Positions 55,884-64,000 of a stretch of DNA of 64,000 nt are shown here, in pieces (positions within the stretch are counted from its first letter, which is position 1; each line of letters opens with the position of its first letter). Below the pieces are notes generated by a model. It did not search any database. It had not been told where the DNA came from and worked only from the letters and a program-made list of their open reading frames with translations. Source of the DNA: Tenacibaculum maritimum NCIMB 2154 (GTDB taxonomy: Bacteria; Bacteroidota; Bacteroidia; Flavobacteriales; Flavobacteriaceae); assembly GCF_900119795.1 (NCBI RefSeq), contig NZ_LT634361.1, positions 1,922,001-1,986,000 of the forward strand. The letters run 5' to 3'. The translations under genes and the position numbers were made by a program.

Positions 55884-55933
55884 AGTAAATCTTTTATAAG
55901 AAATAGTAAGATTCAGTGCTATTTTTGTAGCAA

Positions 55934-57247
55934 CTAGCCTTCTATTCTTTCTATTTTGGCTCCTATAGATTTTAAACGTGCTTCAATATTTTCGTAGCCT
56001 CTATCTATTTGCTCTATATTATTAATAATACTTGTTCCTTTTGCTGATAAAGCAGCTATTAATAAAGATATTCCTGCACGAATATCTGGAGAAGTCATTT
56101 TAGTAGCTTTTAACTGACTGTCAAAATCATGTCCTATTACTGTAGCTCTATGCGGATCACATAGAATTACTTTTGCTCCCATATCTATCAGTTTATCTAC
56201 GAAGAACAAACGACTTTCAAACATTTTTTGATGAATCAATACAGTTCCTTTTGCTTGTGTAGCTACTACCAAAATAATACTTAATAAGTCTGGCGTAAAA
56301 CCAGGCCATGGGGCATCTGATACTGTTAATACAGAACCATCTATATAGTTTTGAATTTCATAACTTTCTTGTTCTGGAATATAAATATCATCTCCTTTTC
56401 TTTCTAATTTAATTCCTATTTTTCTAAACACATTTGGTATTTGCCCAAGGTCTTTCCAACTTACATCTTTTATTGTTAACGCTGAACGCGTCATAGCTGC
56501 CATACCTATCCAACTTCCTATTTCAATCATGTCTGGAAGCACATTATGCTCACAACCTTTTAAACTATCAACTCCTGTTATTTTTAGTAAATTAGATCCA
56601 ACTCCTGTTATTTTCGCTCCCATAGCATTCAACATTTTACATAACTGTTGAATATATGGTTCGCAAGCTGCATTATAAATAGTGGTTATCCCCTCTGCTA
56701 ACACAGCCGCCATAATAATATTGGCAGTTCCTGTTACAGATGCTTCATCAAGTAACATTTCTGTTCCTTTTAAACCTTCCTGTGCTTCTACTCCGTAAAA
56801 ATACTCCTCTTTATTATAGCGAAATTTTGCTCCTAACTTTATAAAACCTTCAAAGTGGGTATCTAAGCGCCTTCTTCCGATTTTATCTCCTCCCGGTCTT
56901 GGAATATACCCTCTACCAAAACGAGCTAATAGCGGTCCTACAATCATAATAGACCCTCTTAAAGAACTTCCATCTCTTTTAAATTCTGCTGATTCTAAGT
57001 ATGACAACTTAATATCATCAGCCTGAAAGCTATATGTATTGGCTGCCAGTTTTTCTATTTTTACGCCTAGCTCTCCTAAGATAAAAATCAGTTTATTAAC
57101 ATCAATTATATCCGGTATATTTTTGATAATTACCTTTTCAGGAGTCAATAAAACAGCACAAACAATCTGCAACGCTTCATTTTTTGCCCCTTGCGGTGTA
57201 ATAGTTCCACTTAATTTGTGCCCTCCCTCAATTTTAAATGACGCCAT
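55934..57247 (-). CDS. murA: UDP-N-acetylglucosamine 1-carboxyvinyltransferase with Asp in place of the fosfomycin-target Cys
   Basis: 437 residues. First committed step of peptidoglycan synthesis: transfers enolpyruvate from PEP to UDP-GlcNAc. Conserved GAKNEAL with K22, LRGSIMIVGPLLARFG, and TPDLLSIILV are present. In the active-site loop the residue equivalent to E. coli Cys115 is Asp121 (RPGGDKIGRRRLD). A Cys-to-Asp exchange at this site is known from Mycobacterium and Chlamydia MurA and makes the enzyme insensitive to fosfomycin; the same is expected here. It lies 3 bp after the DUF4290 gene, so both share a transcript. Confidence 0.95.
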   Translation of the reverse strand: MASFKIEGGHKLSGTITPQGAKNEALQIVCAVLLTPEKVIIKNIPDIIDVNKLIFILGELGVKIEKLAANTYSFQADDIKLSYLESAEFKRDGSSLRGSIMIVGPLLARFGRGYIPRPGGDKIGRRRLDTHFEGFIKLGAKFRYNKEEYFYGVEAQEGLKGTEMLLDEASVTGTANIIMAAVLAEGITTIYNAACEPYIQQLCKMLNAMGAKITGVGSNLLKITGVDSLKGCEHNVLPDMIEIGSWIGMAAMTRSALTIKDVSWKDLGQIPNVFRKIGIKLERKGDDIYIPEQESYEIQNYIDGSVLTVSDAPWPGFTPDLLSIILVVATQAKGTVLIHQKMFESRLFFVDKLIDMGAKVILCDPHRATVIGHDFDSQLKATKMTSPDIRAGISLLIAALSAKGTSIINNIEQIDRGYENIEARLKSIGAKIERIEG

Positions 57248-57250
57248 GAA

Positions 57251-57892
57251 TTACCTCTTTCTGTATTTATTATTGTTATTTTTTCCTTTCGAGTGTTTCG
57301 TATTCTGACCTTGCCCCGATCGTTTCTTTAGCAGTTCTTTGCTCTCTGCCAATTTTTCTTCTGTTTCCCTAAGATCTATTCTACCATCAGACAATTCAAA
57401 TAAGTGCTTAAATATTACGGCATCATCTACGGTGTCTTTGTTCCAGTTTAAATAACATTTCTTCATATGATTTGCTATTGTAAACACAAGAGCTTCTTTT
57501 TTATCTCCTTCTTCCCAACTTAAGGCAATATCTATCATCGTTTGAATATTATTTCCATAATAACGGTATCTAGAAGCTGATTTAGGATAAGGTAATCCTT
57601 CTGGCTTTCCTTTCAACTCCTCTTTTGAAGGCTTTTCATAAGGAGCATCAGCATCTAACTGAAAATCAGACATGATAAATAATTGATCCCATAACTTATG
57701 CTTAAAATCAGGAACATCTCTCAAGTGGGGCTGTAAATTCCCCATTACATCTACAATTGCCTTTGCCATTGTATTTCTTTCTTCCTTGGTTTCTAATGCC
57801 ATACAATGATCTACTAATTTTTGTATATGCCTACCATATTCTGGTATAATCATTAATGGTCTTTCTGAATTATATTCTAAATCAAATGTCAT
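57251..57892 (-). CDS. DUF4290 family protein
   Basis: 213 residues. Start MTFDLEYNSERPLMIIPEYG and HIQKLVDHCMALETKEERN, then SASRYRYYGNNIQTMIDIAL are characteristic of DUF4290, a family of Bacteroidota with no assigned function. Mostly helical, ending in a very basic Lys/Arg/Asn-rich tail (about 185-213) that could bind nucleic acid. Constantly found beside murA in related genomes, as here with a 3-bp gap, which suggests an envelope-related or coupled role. Confidence 0.88.
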   Translation of the reverse strand: MTFDLEYNSERPLMIIPEYGRHIQKLVDHCMALETKEERNTMAKAIVDVMGNLQPHLRDVPDFKHKLWDQLFIMSDFQLDADAPYEKPSKEELKGKPEGLPYPKSASRYRYYGNNIQTMIDIALSWEEGDKKEALVFTIANHMKKCYLNWNKDTVDDAVIFKHLFELSDGRIDLRETEEKLAESKELLKKRSGQGQNTKHSKGKNNNNKYRKR

Positions 57893-58037
57893 TTTTATGT
57901 TATTTTTTGTGAAGTGTTCTCAATACATTTTCTTTTTCTTCTACATCAAAAGAAAACACTCGAACTGACATGTTTATAATCATCATTATTAAACGCTGCA
58001 AAATAGGGATTTATTTTGAGTTTCAGTCAACTAATCT

Positions 58038-60368
58038 CTATCCAATTACTTTTAATTTTGCGAATTGCAGTAATAGTTTCTTTTTACCTACCGTTCCAAA
58101 TTTAATTTCTGCTTTTTTATTAGGTCCTTTTCCTTCTAAACCAAGTACTTCTCCCGTTCCGAAACGATTGTGTTCTACGATATTACCCACTGCTATTTCT
58201 CCTGTAAATGAATTAGCACTAGAGGTAGTGGGTTTATTAGGTATTTTTTTTAATTTTTTAGCAGGAACTAATGTTTTTTTCTCTTTTTTATCTAAAAATT
58301 CCTTTCGCTTCTTTTGGATTGGTTTTTGAAATCGGAGTCTTGTTGGCTCTTCATCTTCAAATATCCCTTTATCTACAAAACGGTTGATTGCCGACTCTGG
58401 TCTTTTAGGAGCTATGTGCGCTACATACTTTTCATCTATTTCTTCCAAAAATCTACTGGGTTCTCCATCGGTTAATTTTCCCCAACGATAACGCGTTTGC
58501 GCATAAGTAAGATAAGCTACTTTTTCTGCTCTTGTAAGCGCTACATAAAATAAACGTCGTTCTTCTTCTAATTCACTACGCGTATTCATACTCATTGCCG
58601 ATGGAAATAATGTTTCCTCCAACCCTACAATATACACGTACGGATATTCTAGCCCTTTTGATAAGTGAATGGTCATTAGCGAAACTCTTGGAGTATCATC
58701 TTTTTCACTATCAAAGTCAGTTGCCAACGCTACATCTTCTAAAAAAGCGGTTAGAGAAGCATCTTCTCCTGTTTCTATTTTATCGGTTATGAAGTCTTTT
58801 ATTCCATTTAAAAGCTCCTGCACATTTTCTACCTTACTAATTCCTTCAGGAGTTCCATCTTTTTGTAAGTCTTTAACAAACTGTGTTTTCTTTGCTACCA
58901 AATCGGCTATTTCAAATGCATTTTTTGTTTGCGCTTCTATTTGAAAACGCTGCATCATATTAGCAAAGTTTTGTAGTTTGTTTTTTGTTCCAGCATTTAT
59001 CTTTAAATCAATTTTATCTATATTTTTAACGATTTCGAATATTGATTTCTTATAATGATTCGCCGCAATCATTAATTTATCAATTGTTGTTGCTCCTATA
59101 CCTCTTGCAGGATAATTGATAATTCTTTTTAAAGCTTCTTCATCATTAGGATTGATTAACATTCGCAAATAAGACAGTAAATCCTTTATTTCTTTTCGTT
59201 GATAAAAAGAAATACCTCCATAAATCTTGTATTTTATGTCTTTTTTTCGCAATGCATCTTCCATTGCTCTTGATTGCGCATTTGTTCTATATAAAATAGC
59301 AAATGAATCGTTGGTCAATTGCTCGTTCATTTTATTTTCCCAAATAGACTGCGCTACGAATCGTCCTTCTTCTCCATCAGAAATAGTTCGCATTATTTTT
59401 ATAGGTTCTCCTTCATCATTTGCCGTCCAAACCTCCTTATCTAATTTCGTTTTATTCTTATCAATTACGCTATTAGCCGCTTCTACTATATTTTTTGAAG
59501 ACCTATAATTCTGTTCTAGCTTAAACGTTTTTACATCTGGATAGTCTTTTTGAAAATTTAAAATATTATTAATATTAGCTCCACGAAAGCTATAAATACT
59601 TTGAGAATCATCTCCTACTACGCATATATTCTGGAATCGATCCGCTAAAGCTCTAACTATTAAATATTGAGAATGATTTGTATCTTGATACTCATCTACC
59701 ATAATATATCTAAAGCGGTCTTGATATCTTGCTAATACTTCTGGAAAGCGAGCTACTAATTCATTTGTCCTCAATAATAGATCATCAAAGTCCATTGCTC
59801 CTGATTTAAAACATCTATCTACATATTCTTTATAAATTTCTCCTACTTTCGGCCTGCTTGCTTGCAAATCGGCCTCTTGTAAATCTGAATTATTAAAATA
59901 AGCTCTTACAGTTATTAAACTATTCTTAAAAGAAGATATTCTTCCCAAAATCTGCTTGGGTTTATATCGTTCTTTATCTAATTTCATTTCTTTTATAATT
60001 GTTGTCAATAAACGAACAGAATCTTGAGAATCATAAATCGTAAAGTTAGAAGGGTATCCTAATTTATCTGCTTCTGATCGTAATATACGCGCAAAAACAG
60101 AGTGAAAAGTTCCCATCCACAAGTTTTTAGCCTCACTATGCCCTACTACCCCTGCAATACGCTCCTTCATTTCACGTGCTGCTTTATTTGTAAAAGTTAG
60201 TGACAATATGTTAAACGCATCAACCCCTTGCTGCATCAAGTGAGCAATTCTATAAGTTAGCACCCTTGTTTTTCCTGATCCTGCACCTGCTATTATTATC
60301 ATTGGGCCGTCTTTTTGTAAAACGGCTGCTCTTTGTGGTTCGTTAAGTTGCTCTAAATAAGTTTCCAA
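58038..60368 (-). CDS. uvrD: UvrD/PcrA-type ATP-dependent DNA helicase
   Basis: 776 residues, superfamily 1A. Walker A GAGSGKT (28-34), Q-motif LNEPQRAAV, TFTNKAAREMKERI (Ia), VDEYQDTN (II), VVGDDSQSIYSFRGA (III), FKLEQNYRSS (IV), VSLMTIHLSKGLEYPYVYI (V) and EEERRLFYVALTRAE (VI). C-terminal tail (from about 725) has the KxxxHxxFGxGxV-like VEHNRFGTGEVLGLEGKG fold of PcrA/UvrD tails that bind RNA polymerase. Works in nucleotide excision and mismatch repair. Confidence 0.95.
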   Translation of the reverse strand: METYLEQLNEPQRAAVLQKDGPMIIIAGAGSGKTRVLTYRIAHLMQQGVDAFNILSLTFTNKAAREMKERIAGVVGHSEAKNLWMGTFHSVFARILRSEADKLGYPSNFTIYDSQDSVRLLTTIIKEMKLDKERYKPKQILGRISSFKNSLITVRAYFNNSDLQEADLQASRPKVGEIYKEYVDRCFKSGAMDFDDLLLRTNELVARFPEVLARYQDRFRYIMVDEYQDTNHSQYLIVRALADRFQNICVVGDDSQSIYSFRGANINNILNFQKDYPDVKTFKLEQNYRSSKNIVEAANSVIDKNKTKLDKEVWTANDEGEPIKIMRTISDGEEGRFVAQSIWENKMNEQLTNDSFAILYRTNAQSRAMEDALRKKDIKYKIYGGISFYQRKEIKDLLSYLRMLINPNDEEALKRIINYPARGIGATTIDKLMIAANHYKKSIFEIVKNIDKIDLKINAGTKNKLQNFANMMQRFQIEAQTKNAFEIADLVAKKTQFVKDLQKDGTPEGISKVENVQELLNGIKDFITDKIETGEDASLTAFLEDVALATDFDSEKDDTPRVSLMTIHLSKGLEYPYVYIVGLEETLFPSAMSMNTRSELEEERRLFYVALTRAEKVAYLTYAQTRYRWGKLTDGEPSRFLEEIDEKYVAHIAPKRPESAINRFVDKGIFEDEEPTRLRFQKPIQKKRKEFLDKKEKKTLVPAKKLKKIPNKPTTSSANSFTGEIAVGNIVEHNRFGTGEVLGLEGKGPNKKAEIKFGTVGKKKLLLQFAKLKVIG

Positions 60369-60589
60369 GTATTATTTTTATTGAAAGAATTTGATGCTCG
60401 AAATTTAAGTATTCTTTAGTTGCTATTATTAGTGTAATCCTTTTTTTTATTCACAAATTTCTCTTTGCTATTCTTTATTTCCTTAAAGTTTCGCTGCTTA
60501 CTCGATAATAGTTGAATATTTTTTATTTCTTTTAAATAAATTATTCTGGTAGTTAGTACTATATTCGCACTCTTAGAAGTTATTATTTT

Positions 60590-61102
60590 ATGGAAAACAA
60601 AATATTAGAAGGGCTAAGTTATGCTTTGCCTGCCATTGTAACTGGTTTAGTAGCCTATTATTTTTTTAGTAGCTTTTTGAAACATAATGCAACTGAAAAA
60701 AAATTTAAGGCTTTGGCTGAAAGAAAAAGAGCGTCTTTGCCTATAAAACTCCAAGCTTATGAACGTTTGCTCTTATTTTGCGAGCGTATTCATCCATTAA
60801 AGTTATTGGTCAGAGTAAAACCTATTGGAAATAACACCAACGCTTATTTACAACTACTTATTGGTAATATGGAACAAGAATTTGACCATAATCTTGTACA
60901 ACAAATTTATATTTCTGAAGATACTTGGACTGCCATTATTACAGCTAAAATTGCAATTATAAACAAGTTAAAAGAGCTTTCTGAAACTGCCAAAACTGCT
61001 GATGAGTTAAGAGAAAATATCTTAGCTAATTATTCTAAAAATATTTCTCCTACTGAAACCGCGATTTCTTTTATTAAAAATGAAGTAAGAAAGCTTTTAT
61101 AA
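60590..61102 (+). CDS. Membrane-anchored protein of unknown function
   Basis: 170 residues. One N-terminal membrane span (ALPAIVTGLVAYYFFSSFL), then a helical cytoplasmic region with LPIKLQAYERLLLFCERIHP and YLQLLIGNMEQEFDHNLVQQIYIS. I recognise the pattern as a conserved flavobacterial hypothetical family but cannot assign a function. Monocistronic, with a bidirectional terminator after it. Confidence 0.75.
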   Translation: MENKILEGLSYALPAIVTGLVAYYFFSSFLKHNATEKKFKALAERKRASLPIKLQAYERLLLFCERIHPLKLLVRVKPIGNNTNAYLQLLIGNMEQEFDHNLVQQIYISEDTWTAIITAKIAIINKLKELSETAKTADELRENILANYSKNISPTETAISFIKNEVRKLL

Positions 61103-61161
61103 AAGTGGAGTACTTGGGGGTATGTTCTTAAATTCATGAAATTAGGAGTTCCTTCTAAAAG

Positions 61162-61198
61162 ATCACCTTGGTACAAAATATACCAAGGTGATTTTTTT
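61162..61198. terminator. Bidirectional terminator between convergent genes
   Basis: Perfect 12-bp stem ATCACCTTGGTA (61162-61173) / TACCAAGGTGAT (61181-61192) with T run after and A run before. Confidence 0.92.
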
Positions 61199-61205
61199 AT
61201 TAAGG

Positions 61206-62051
61206 TTATTTTTCAATAGGCAACTTATGATTACTTCCCCATTCTGTCCATGAGCCGTCATAAACACCATAGTTTTTATAGTTTGCTATATCTGCTCCTA
61301 ACGCTAATATACAAGCAGTAATTCCTGATCCGCAAGAAAACATCATCTTTACTTTTTCTTTGTTCACCTTTTCAAATAAGATTTCTAATTGACGCGAAGA
61401 TTTCATCAACCCTCCCTCTTGTAACAGTCCATAAGGTAAGTTAATTGCACTAGGAATATGACCTGATCTTACTTCTTTTCTTGGTTCAGGCTCTTCTCCT
61501 TTAAATCTACTGGAAGAGCGCGCATCAATTATTAATGAATCTTTTACACTCAGTACAGTTAATAATTCTTTTGTGCTAATTATCTTTTTATTTTGGAAAT
61601 TCACCGTAAAATTTCCTCTTGTTTTCGCAGTTATGATTTTCTTATCTTCCGTAGGAAAGCCTTTACTTTTCCATTCAGGGAAACCTCCATTTAAAACTGC
61701 AACATTTTCAAAGCCCATCACTTTAAACATCCACCAAACTCTAGGACTTGAATAAGTTCCTAAATCATCATAAACAATGATACAACTGTCTTTTGAAATT
61801 CCTAGCTTTTGGCTTTCCTCTTCAAATTTATCAGGAGGCAGCATTGTATTCGGTAATGGAGAATTTTGATCCGAAAAAATAGTTTTTAAATCGAAAAATA
61901 AAGCTCCTTTTATTTGTTTCTCTTCTTCCTTAAAATCATCTTTATTTCCTATTTTTTTTATCGTTGCATTTAATATTACCAAATTCTGATTCTCCATATT
62001 TTCATACAGCCAATCAACAAATACAATAGCTTTATGTACTCTTAATTCCAT
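61206..62051 (-). CDS. sseA: Sulfurtransferase, 3-mercaptopyruvate/thiosulfate type (two rhodanese domains)
   Basis: 281 residues in two rhodanese domains: inactive N-terminal (LVILNATIKK, CIIVYDDLGTYSSPRVWWMFKVMGF) and catalytic C-terminal (SLIIDARSSSRFKGEEPEPR, SGHIPSAINLPY). The active-site loop is SCGSGITACI with the nucleophilic Cys. CG-SG-(I/V)-TA is the mercaptopyruvate sulfurtransferase form rather than the thiosulfate form (CRKG), so mercaptopyruvate is the likely donor. 31 bp after the symporter gene, same strand. Confidence 0.88.
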   Translation of the reverse strand: MELRVHKAIVFVDWLYENMENQNLVILNATIKKIGNKDDFKEEEKQIKGALFFDLKTIFSDQNSPLPNTMLPPDKFEEESQKLGISKDSCIIVYDDLGTYSSPRVWWMFKVMGFENVAVLNGGFPEWKSKGFPTEDKKIITAKTRGNFTVNFQNKKIISTKELLTVLSVKDSLIIDARSSSRFKGEEPEPRKEVRSGHIPSAINLPYGLLQEGGLMKSSRQLEILFEKVNKEKVKMMFSCGSGITACILALGADIANYKNYGVYDGSWTEWGSNHKLPIEK

Positions 62052-62082
62052 AAATAAAACTTATTACTATACGACCCTTTAT

Positions 62083-63408
62083 TTATTTAACAGCTTCATA
62101 ATGATCATCCCAATTTTTTGGAGCTGGTATTCCTAATTTGCCAACTGACTTTGCTACAATCATAGAAACAGTTGCATCTCCTGTTACATTTATTGTTGTT
62201 CTTAACATATCTAAAGGTCTATCAACAGCAAAAATTAAGGCCAATGCTACAGGGTACAAATCTTTTGGAAATCCCACTGACTCTAACACTATAACTAACA
62301 TCACCATTCCCGCTCCTGGCACAGCGGCACTTCCTATTGACGCTAATAACGCTGTTAACACAATAGACATTTGATTCGCAAATCCAAGCCCCTCTGGCCA
62401 TAGCACCTGCATTACAAAAACAGCTGCTACTGCTTGATACAAGCTTGTTCCATCCATATTTATAGTTGCTCCAACTGGTAACACAAAACTTGATACTTCC
62501 TTATCTACTCCTATATGCTCTTCTACACGCTCCATCGTTACAGGCAAGGTTGCCGCGCTTGAACTTGTTGAAAAAGCCAATAATTGAGCTGGACTCAATT
62601 GTTTTAAAAACCACATAGGGTTTTTCTTAGTGTAAATACTAACCAAAATACAATAAAAAATAACCATTGCTAACAAACCAATAATCACCACTCCTGCATA
62701 TTTTAACAAGGCTAATAAAACTTTTGGGTCTCCTGAAGTAACCATAACATTTGCCAGTAATGCAAAGACAGCATAAGGAGAAACTAACATAATGATATCT
62801 ACCATTTTAAGAATAGCATCATTTAAACTATCAAAAAAGTTTTTTAATGGTGCAGCTTTCTTTTCCCCTATCAACAACATTGAAATTCCTAAAAATATAG
62901 TAAAAAATATAACCCGTAACATCGCCTTATTATCACTCATCGCCTTTACAGCATTATCTGGAACCATATTTACTACGAATTCCAATGGTCCACTTTTTTG
63001 CTGTTTTGTAGCCTCTGTTATTTTGGCAGAAATACTAGAGCTCCCTGCATATTTTTCTGTTAACTTATCTACTGTTTCTTGAGAAATTCCATTGCCAGGT
63101 TCAATCATATTTACTAGAAAAAGACCTATAGTAATAGCAGCTATAGTCGTTCCTATATAAATGATAATGGTTCTAACACCTATATTTTTAAATTTTGAAA
63201 TATCTTTTAAATCTGAAATCCCTTTTATTAATGATGCAACTATTAGAGGCACTGCTATTAACTTCAATAATTTCACAAAAATAGTTCCTAATGGTTTTAT
63301 CCAATCAGCCACAAAATCCTTCCAACCAAATTTAAGGGCTAAAAAACCGAATATCAATCCCACAACCATCCCTATTAAAATTTGCCAATGCAATGCTATT
63401 TTTTTCAT
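62083..63408 (-). CDS. Dicarboxylate/amino acid:cation symporter (DAACS family)
   Basis: 441 residues, about eight membrane spans plus two re-entrant loops. Family motifs: AFSTSSSAATLPVTM (hairpin 1), PVGATINMDGTSLYQAV (the NMDG motif), and AAVPGAGMVMLVIVL (hairpin 2). Imports glutamate, aspartate or C4-dicarboxylates with Na+ or H+. The order with the sulfurtransferase suggests cotranscription only. Substrate not resolved. Confidence 0.92.
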   Translation of the reverse strand: MKKIALHWQILIGMVVGLIFGFLALKFGWKDFVADWIKPLGTIFVKLLKLIAVPLIVASLIKGISDLKDISKFKNIGVRTIIIYIGTTIAAITIGLFLVNMIEPGNGISQETVDKLTEKYAGSSSISAKITEATKQQKSGPLEFVVNMVPDNAVKAMSDNKAMLRVIFFTIFLGISMLLIGEKKAAPLKNFFDSLNDAILKMVDIIMLVSPYAVFALLANVMVTSGDPKVLLALLKYAGVVIIGLLAMVIFYCILVSIYTKKNPMWFLKQLSPAQLLAFSTSSSAATLPVTMERVEEHIGVDKEVSSFVLPVGATINMDGTSLYQAVAAVFVMQVLWPEGLGFANQMSIVLTALLASIGSAAVPGAGMVMLVIVLESVGFPKDLYPVALALIFAVDRPLDMLRTTINVTGDATVSMIVAKSVGKLGIPAPKNWDDHYEAVK

Positions 63409-63585
63409 ATCTACTAAGTAATTTATGTTTTTATTAACTTTTACAAGTTATGGGTAAAGATAAAAAATACTATAAAGCATCCTATTTTTAATGCTCTTTT
63501 TTAGTTTTTCTTGTGACTTCCTTTTTGTATCTTGTGTCTTAATTTATGTAAAAACATATTTATCATTCATATTTAAACAATAAAA

Positions 63586-64000
63586 ATGGCAGGAATTTTA
63601 GATTTATTGAATAGCGACTTAGGGAAAACGATTATTTCAGGTGTAGCAGGATCTACTGGGCAAGACACAGGAAAAACAAGTAGTGTTTTAACGATGGCTT
63701 TACCAGTGCTAATGAAAGCAATGCAACGAAATACCACTACTCCAGAAGGTGCTGCGGGGTTGATGGGAGCTTTAAAGAAACATGACGGAGGTATTTTGGA
63801 TAACTTAGGCGATTTATTTGGAGGTGGTGTTAACGATGATGTGACACAAGACGGAAGCAAAATTCTAAACCATGTTTTAGGTGATAAACAACAAGGTGTA
63901 ACACAAATCATTGGTCAAAAAGCTGGAATAGATAGCGGTTCAGTTGCCAATATTTTAAAAACAGCTACTCCTCTTTTAATGGGAGTGCTAGGACAGCAAT
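63586..64000 (+). CDS. DUF937-family protein (partial, 3' end outside window)
   Basis: The first 138 codons are present. Start MAGILDLLNSDLGKTIISGVAG is the typical DUF937 beginning, followed by SVLTMALPVLMKAMQRN and repeated Gly-rich helices (GGILDNLGDLFGGGV, ILNHVLGDKQQGVTQIIG). Members include YidB-like proteins of unknown function. No signal peptide. Continues past the right edge. Confidence 0.85.
   Translation, partial: MAGILDLLNSDLGKTIISGVAGSTGQDTGKTSSVLTMALPVLMKAMQRNTTTPEGAAGLMGALKKHDGGILDNLGDLFGGGVNDDVTQDGSKILNHVLGDKQQGVTQIIGQKAGIDSGSVANILKTATPLLMGVLGQQ

Noticed and set aside
63573..63911. Minus-strand open frame opposite the DUF937 gene
   Set aside because: The plus strand has a clear DUF937 start; the opposite frame has no recognisable features.

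Overview
The window is about 64 kb of AT-rich DNA from a member of the Bacteroidota, most likely family Flavobacteriaceae (a Tenacibaculum- or Polaribacter-like marine organism; the genus cannot be settled from this sequence alone). The evidence is a giant surface protein with a gliding-motility (type B) T9SS C-terminal domain next to a PorP/SprF gene, a second secreted protein with a type A T9SS tail, flavobacterial families such as DUF4290, a SusC-like TonB receptor with an N-terminal carboxypeptidase-like domain, promoter boxes of the Bacteroidetes TAnnTTTG type, and a general lack of Shine-Dalgarno sequences. No rRNA, tRNA or CRISPR array was seen.

Layout. 1-6.8 kb: a T9SS-exported, repeat-rich adhesin (minus strand) followed by the start of its PorP/SprF partner. 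7.5-27 kb: a large surface-polysaccharide and biofilm-type region. It holds mannose-6-phosphate isomerase, a response-regulator/glycosyltransferase fusion, a three-gene set (GT-C-like membrane protein, Ig-like exported protein, membrane-anchored GH5-like hydrolase), an IS630-family insertion, a GT4 glycosyltransferase, a flippase, a STAS protein, a TPR/YaiO-type outer-membrane protein, and a compact five-gene phosphorelay (receiver, H-NOX nitric-oxide sensor, PAS-PAS-GAF histidine kinase, HPt, LytTR regulator). 27-37 kb: single genes including a secreted metallophosphatase, a methyltransferase, a DoxX-like protein, CapA, an amidase, Cu/Zn superoxide dismutase and an alcohol dehydrogenase. 37.3-38.7 kb: a decay zone with a broken Crp/Fnr regulator and a broken DinB-like gene. 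38.7-64 kb: mostly core genes: UMF1-type transporter, M48 proteases, MsrB, purB, an adenylate kinase, a TonB receptor with a His-rich loop, spoT/rel, a Fur-family regulator, purA, dnaJ-grpE, murA-DUF4290, uvrD, a sulfurtransferase and a dicarboxylate symporter, ending in a truncated DUF937 gene.

The most interesting region is 7.5-27 kb. Polymer precursor supply, glycosyl transfer, flipping, hydrolysis and a TPR/barrel outer-membrane protein lie beside a phosphorelay that contains an H-NOX domain. One of the glycosyltransferases carries its own receiver domain, and a STAS protein lacks the usual phosphorylatable serine. I infer a nitric-oxide and phosphorelay-controlled exopolysaccharide system. 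The individual families are known; this combination and the receiver-GT2 fusion are what deserve attention. A pair of 11-bp direct repeats spaced 21 bp apart upstream of the phosphorelay operon looks like a LytTR operator.
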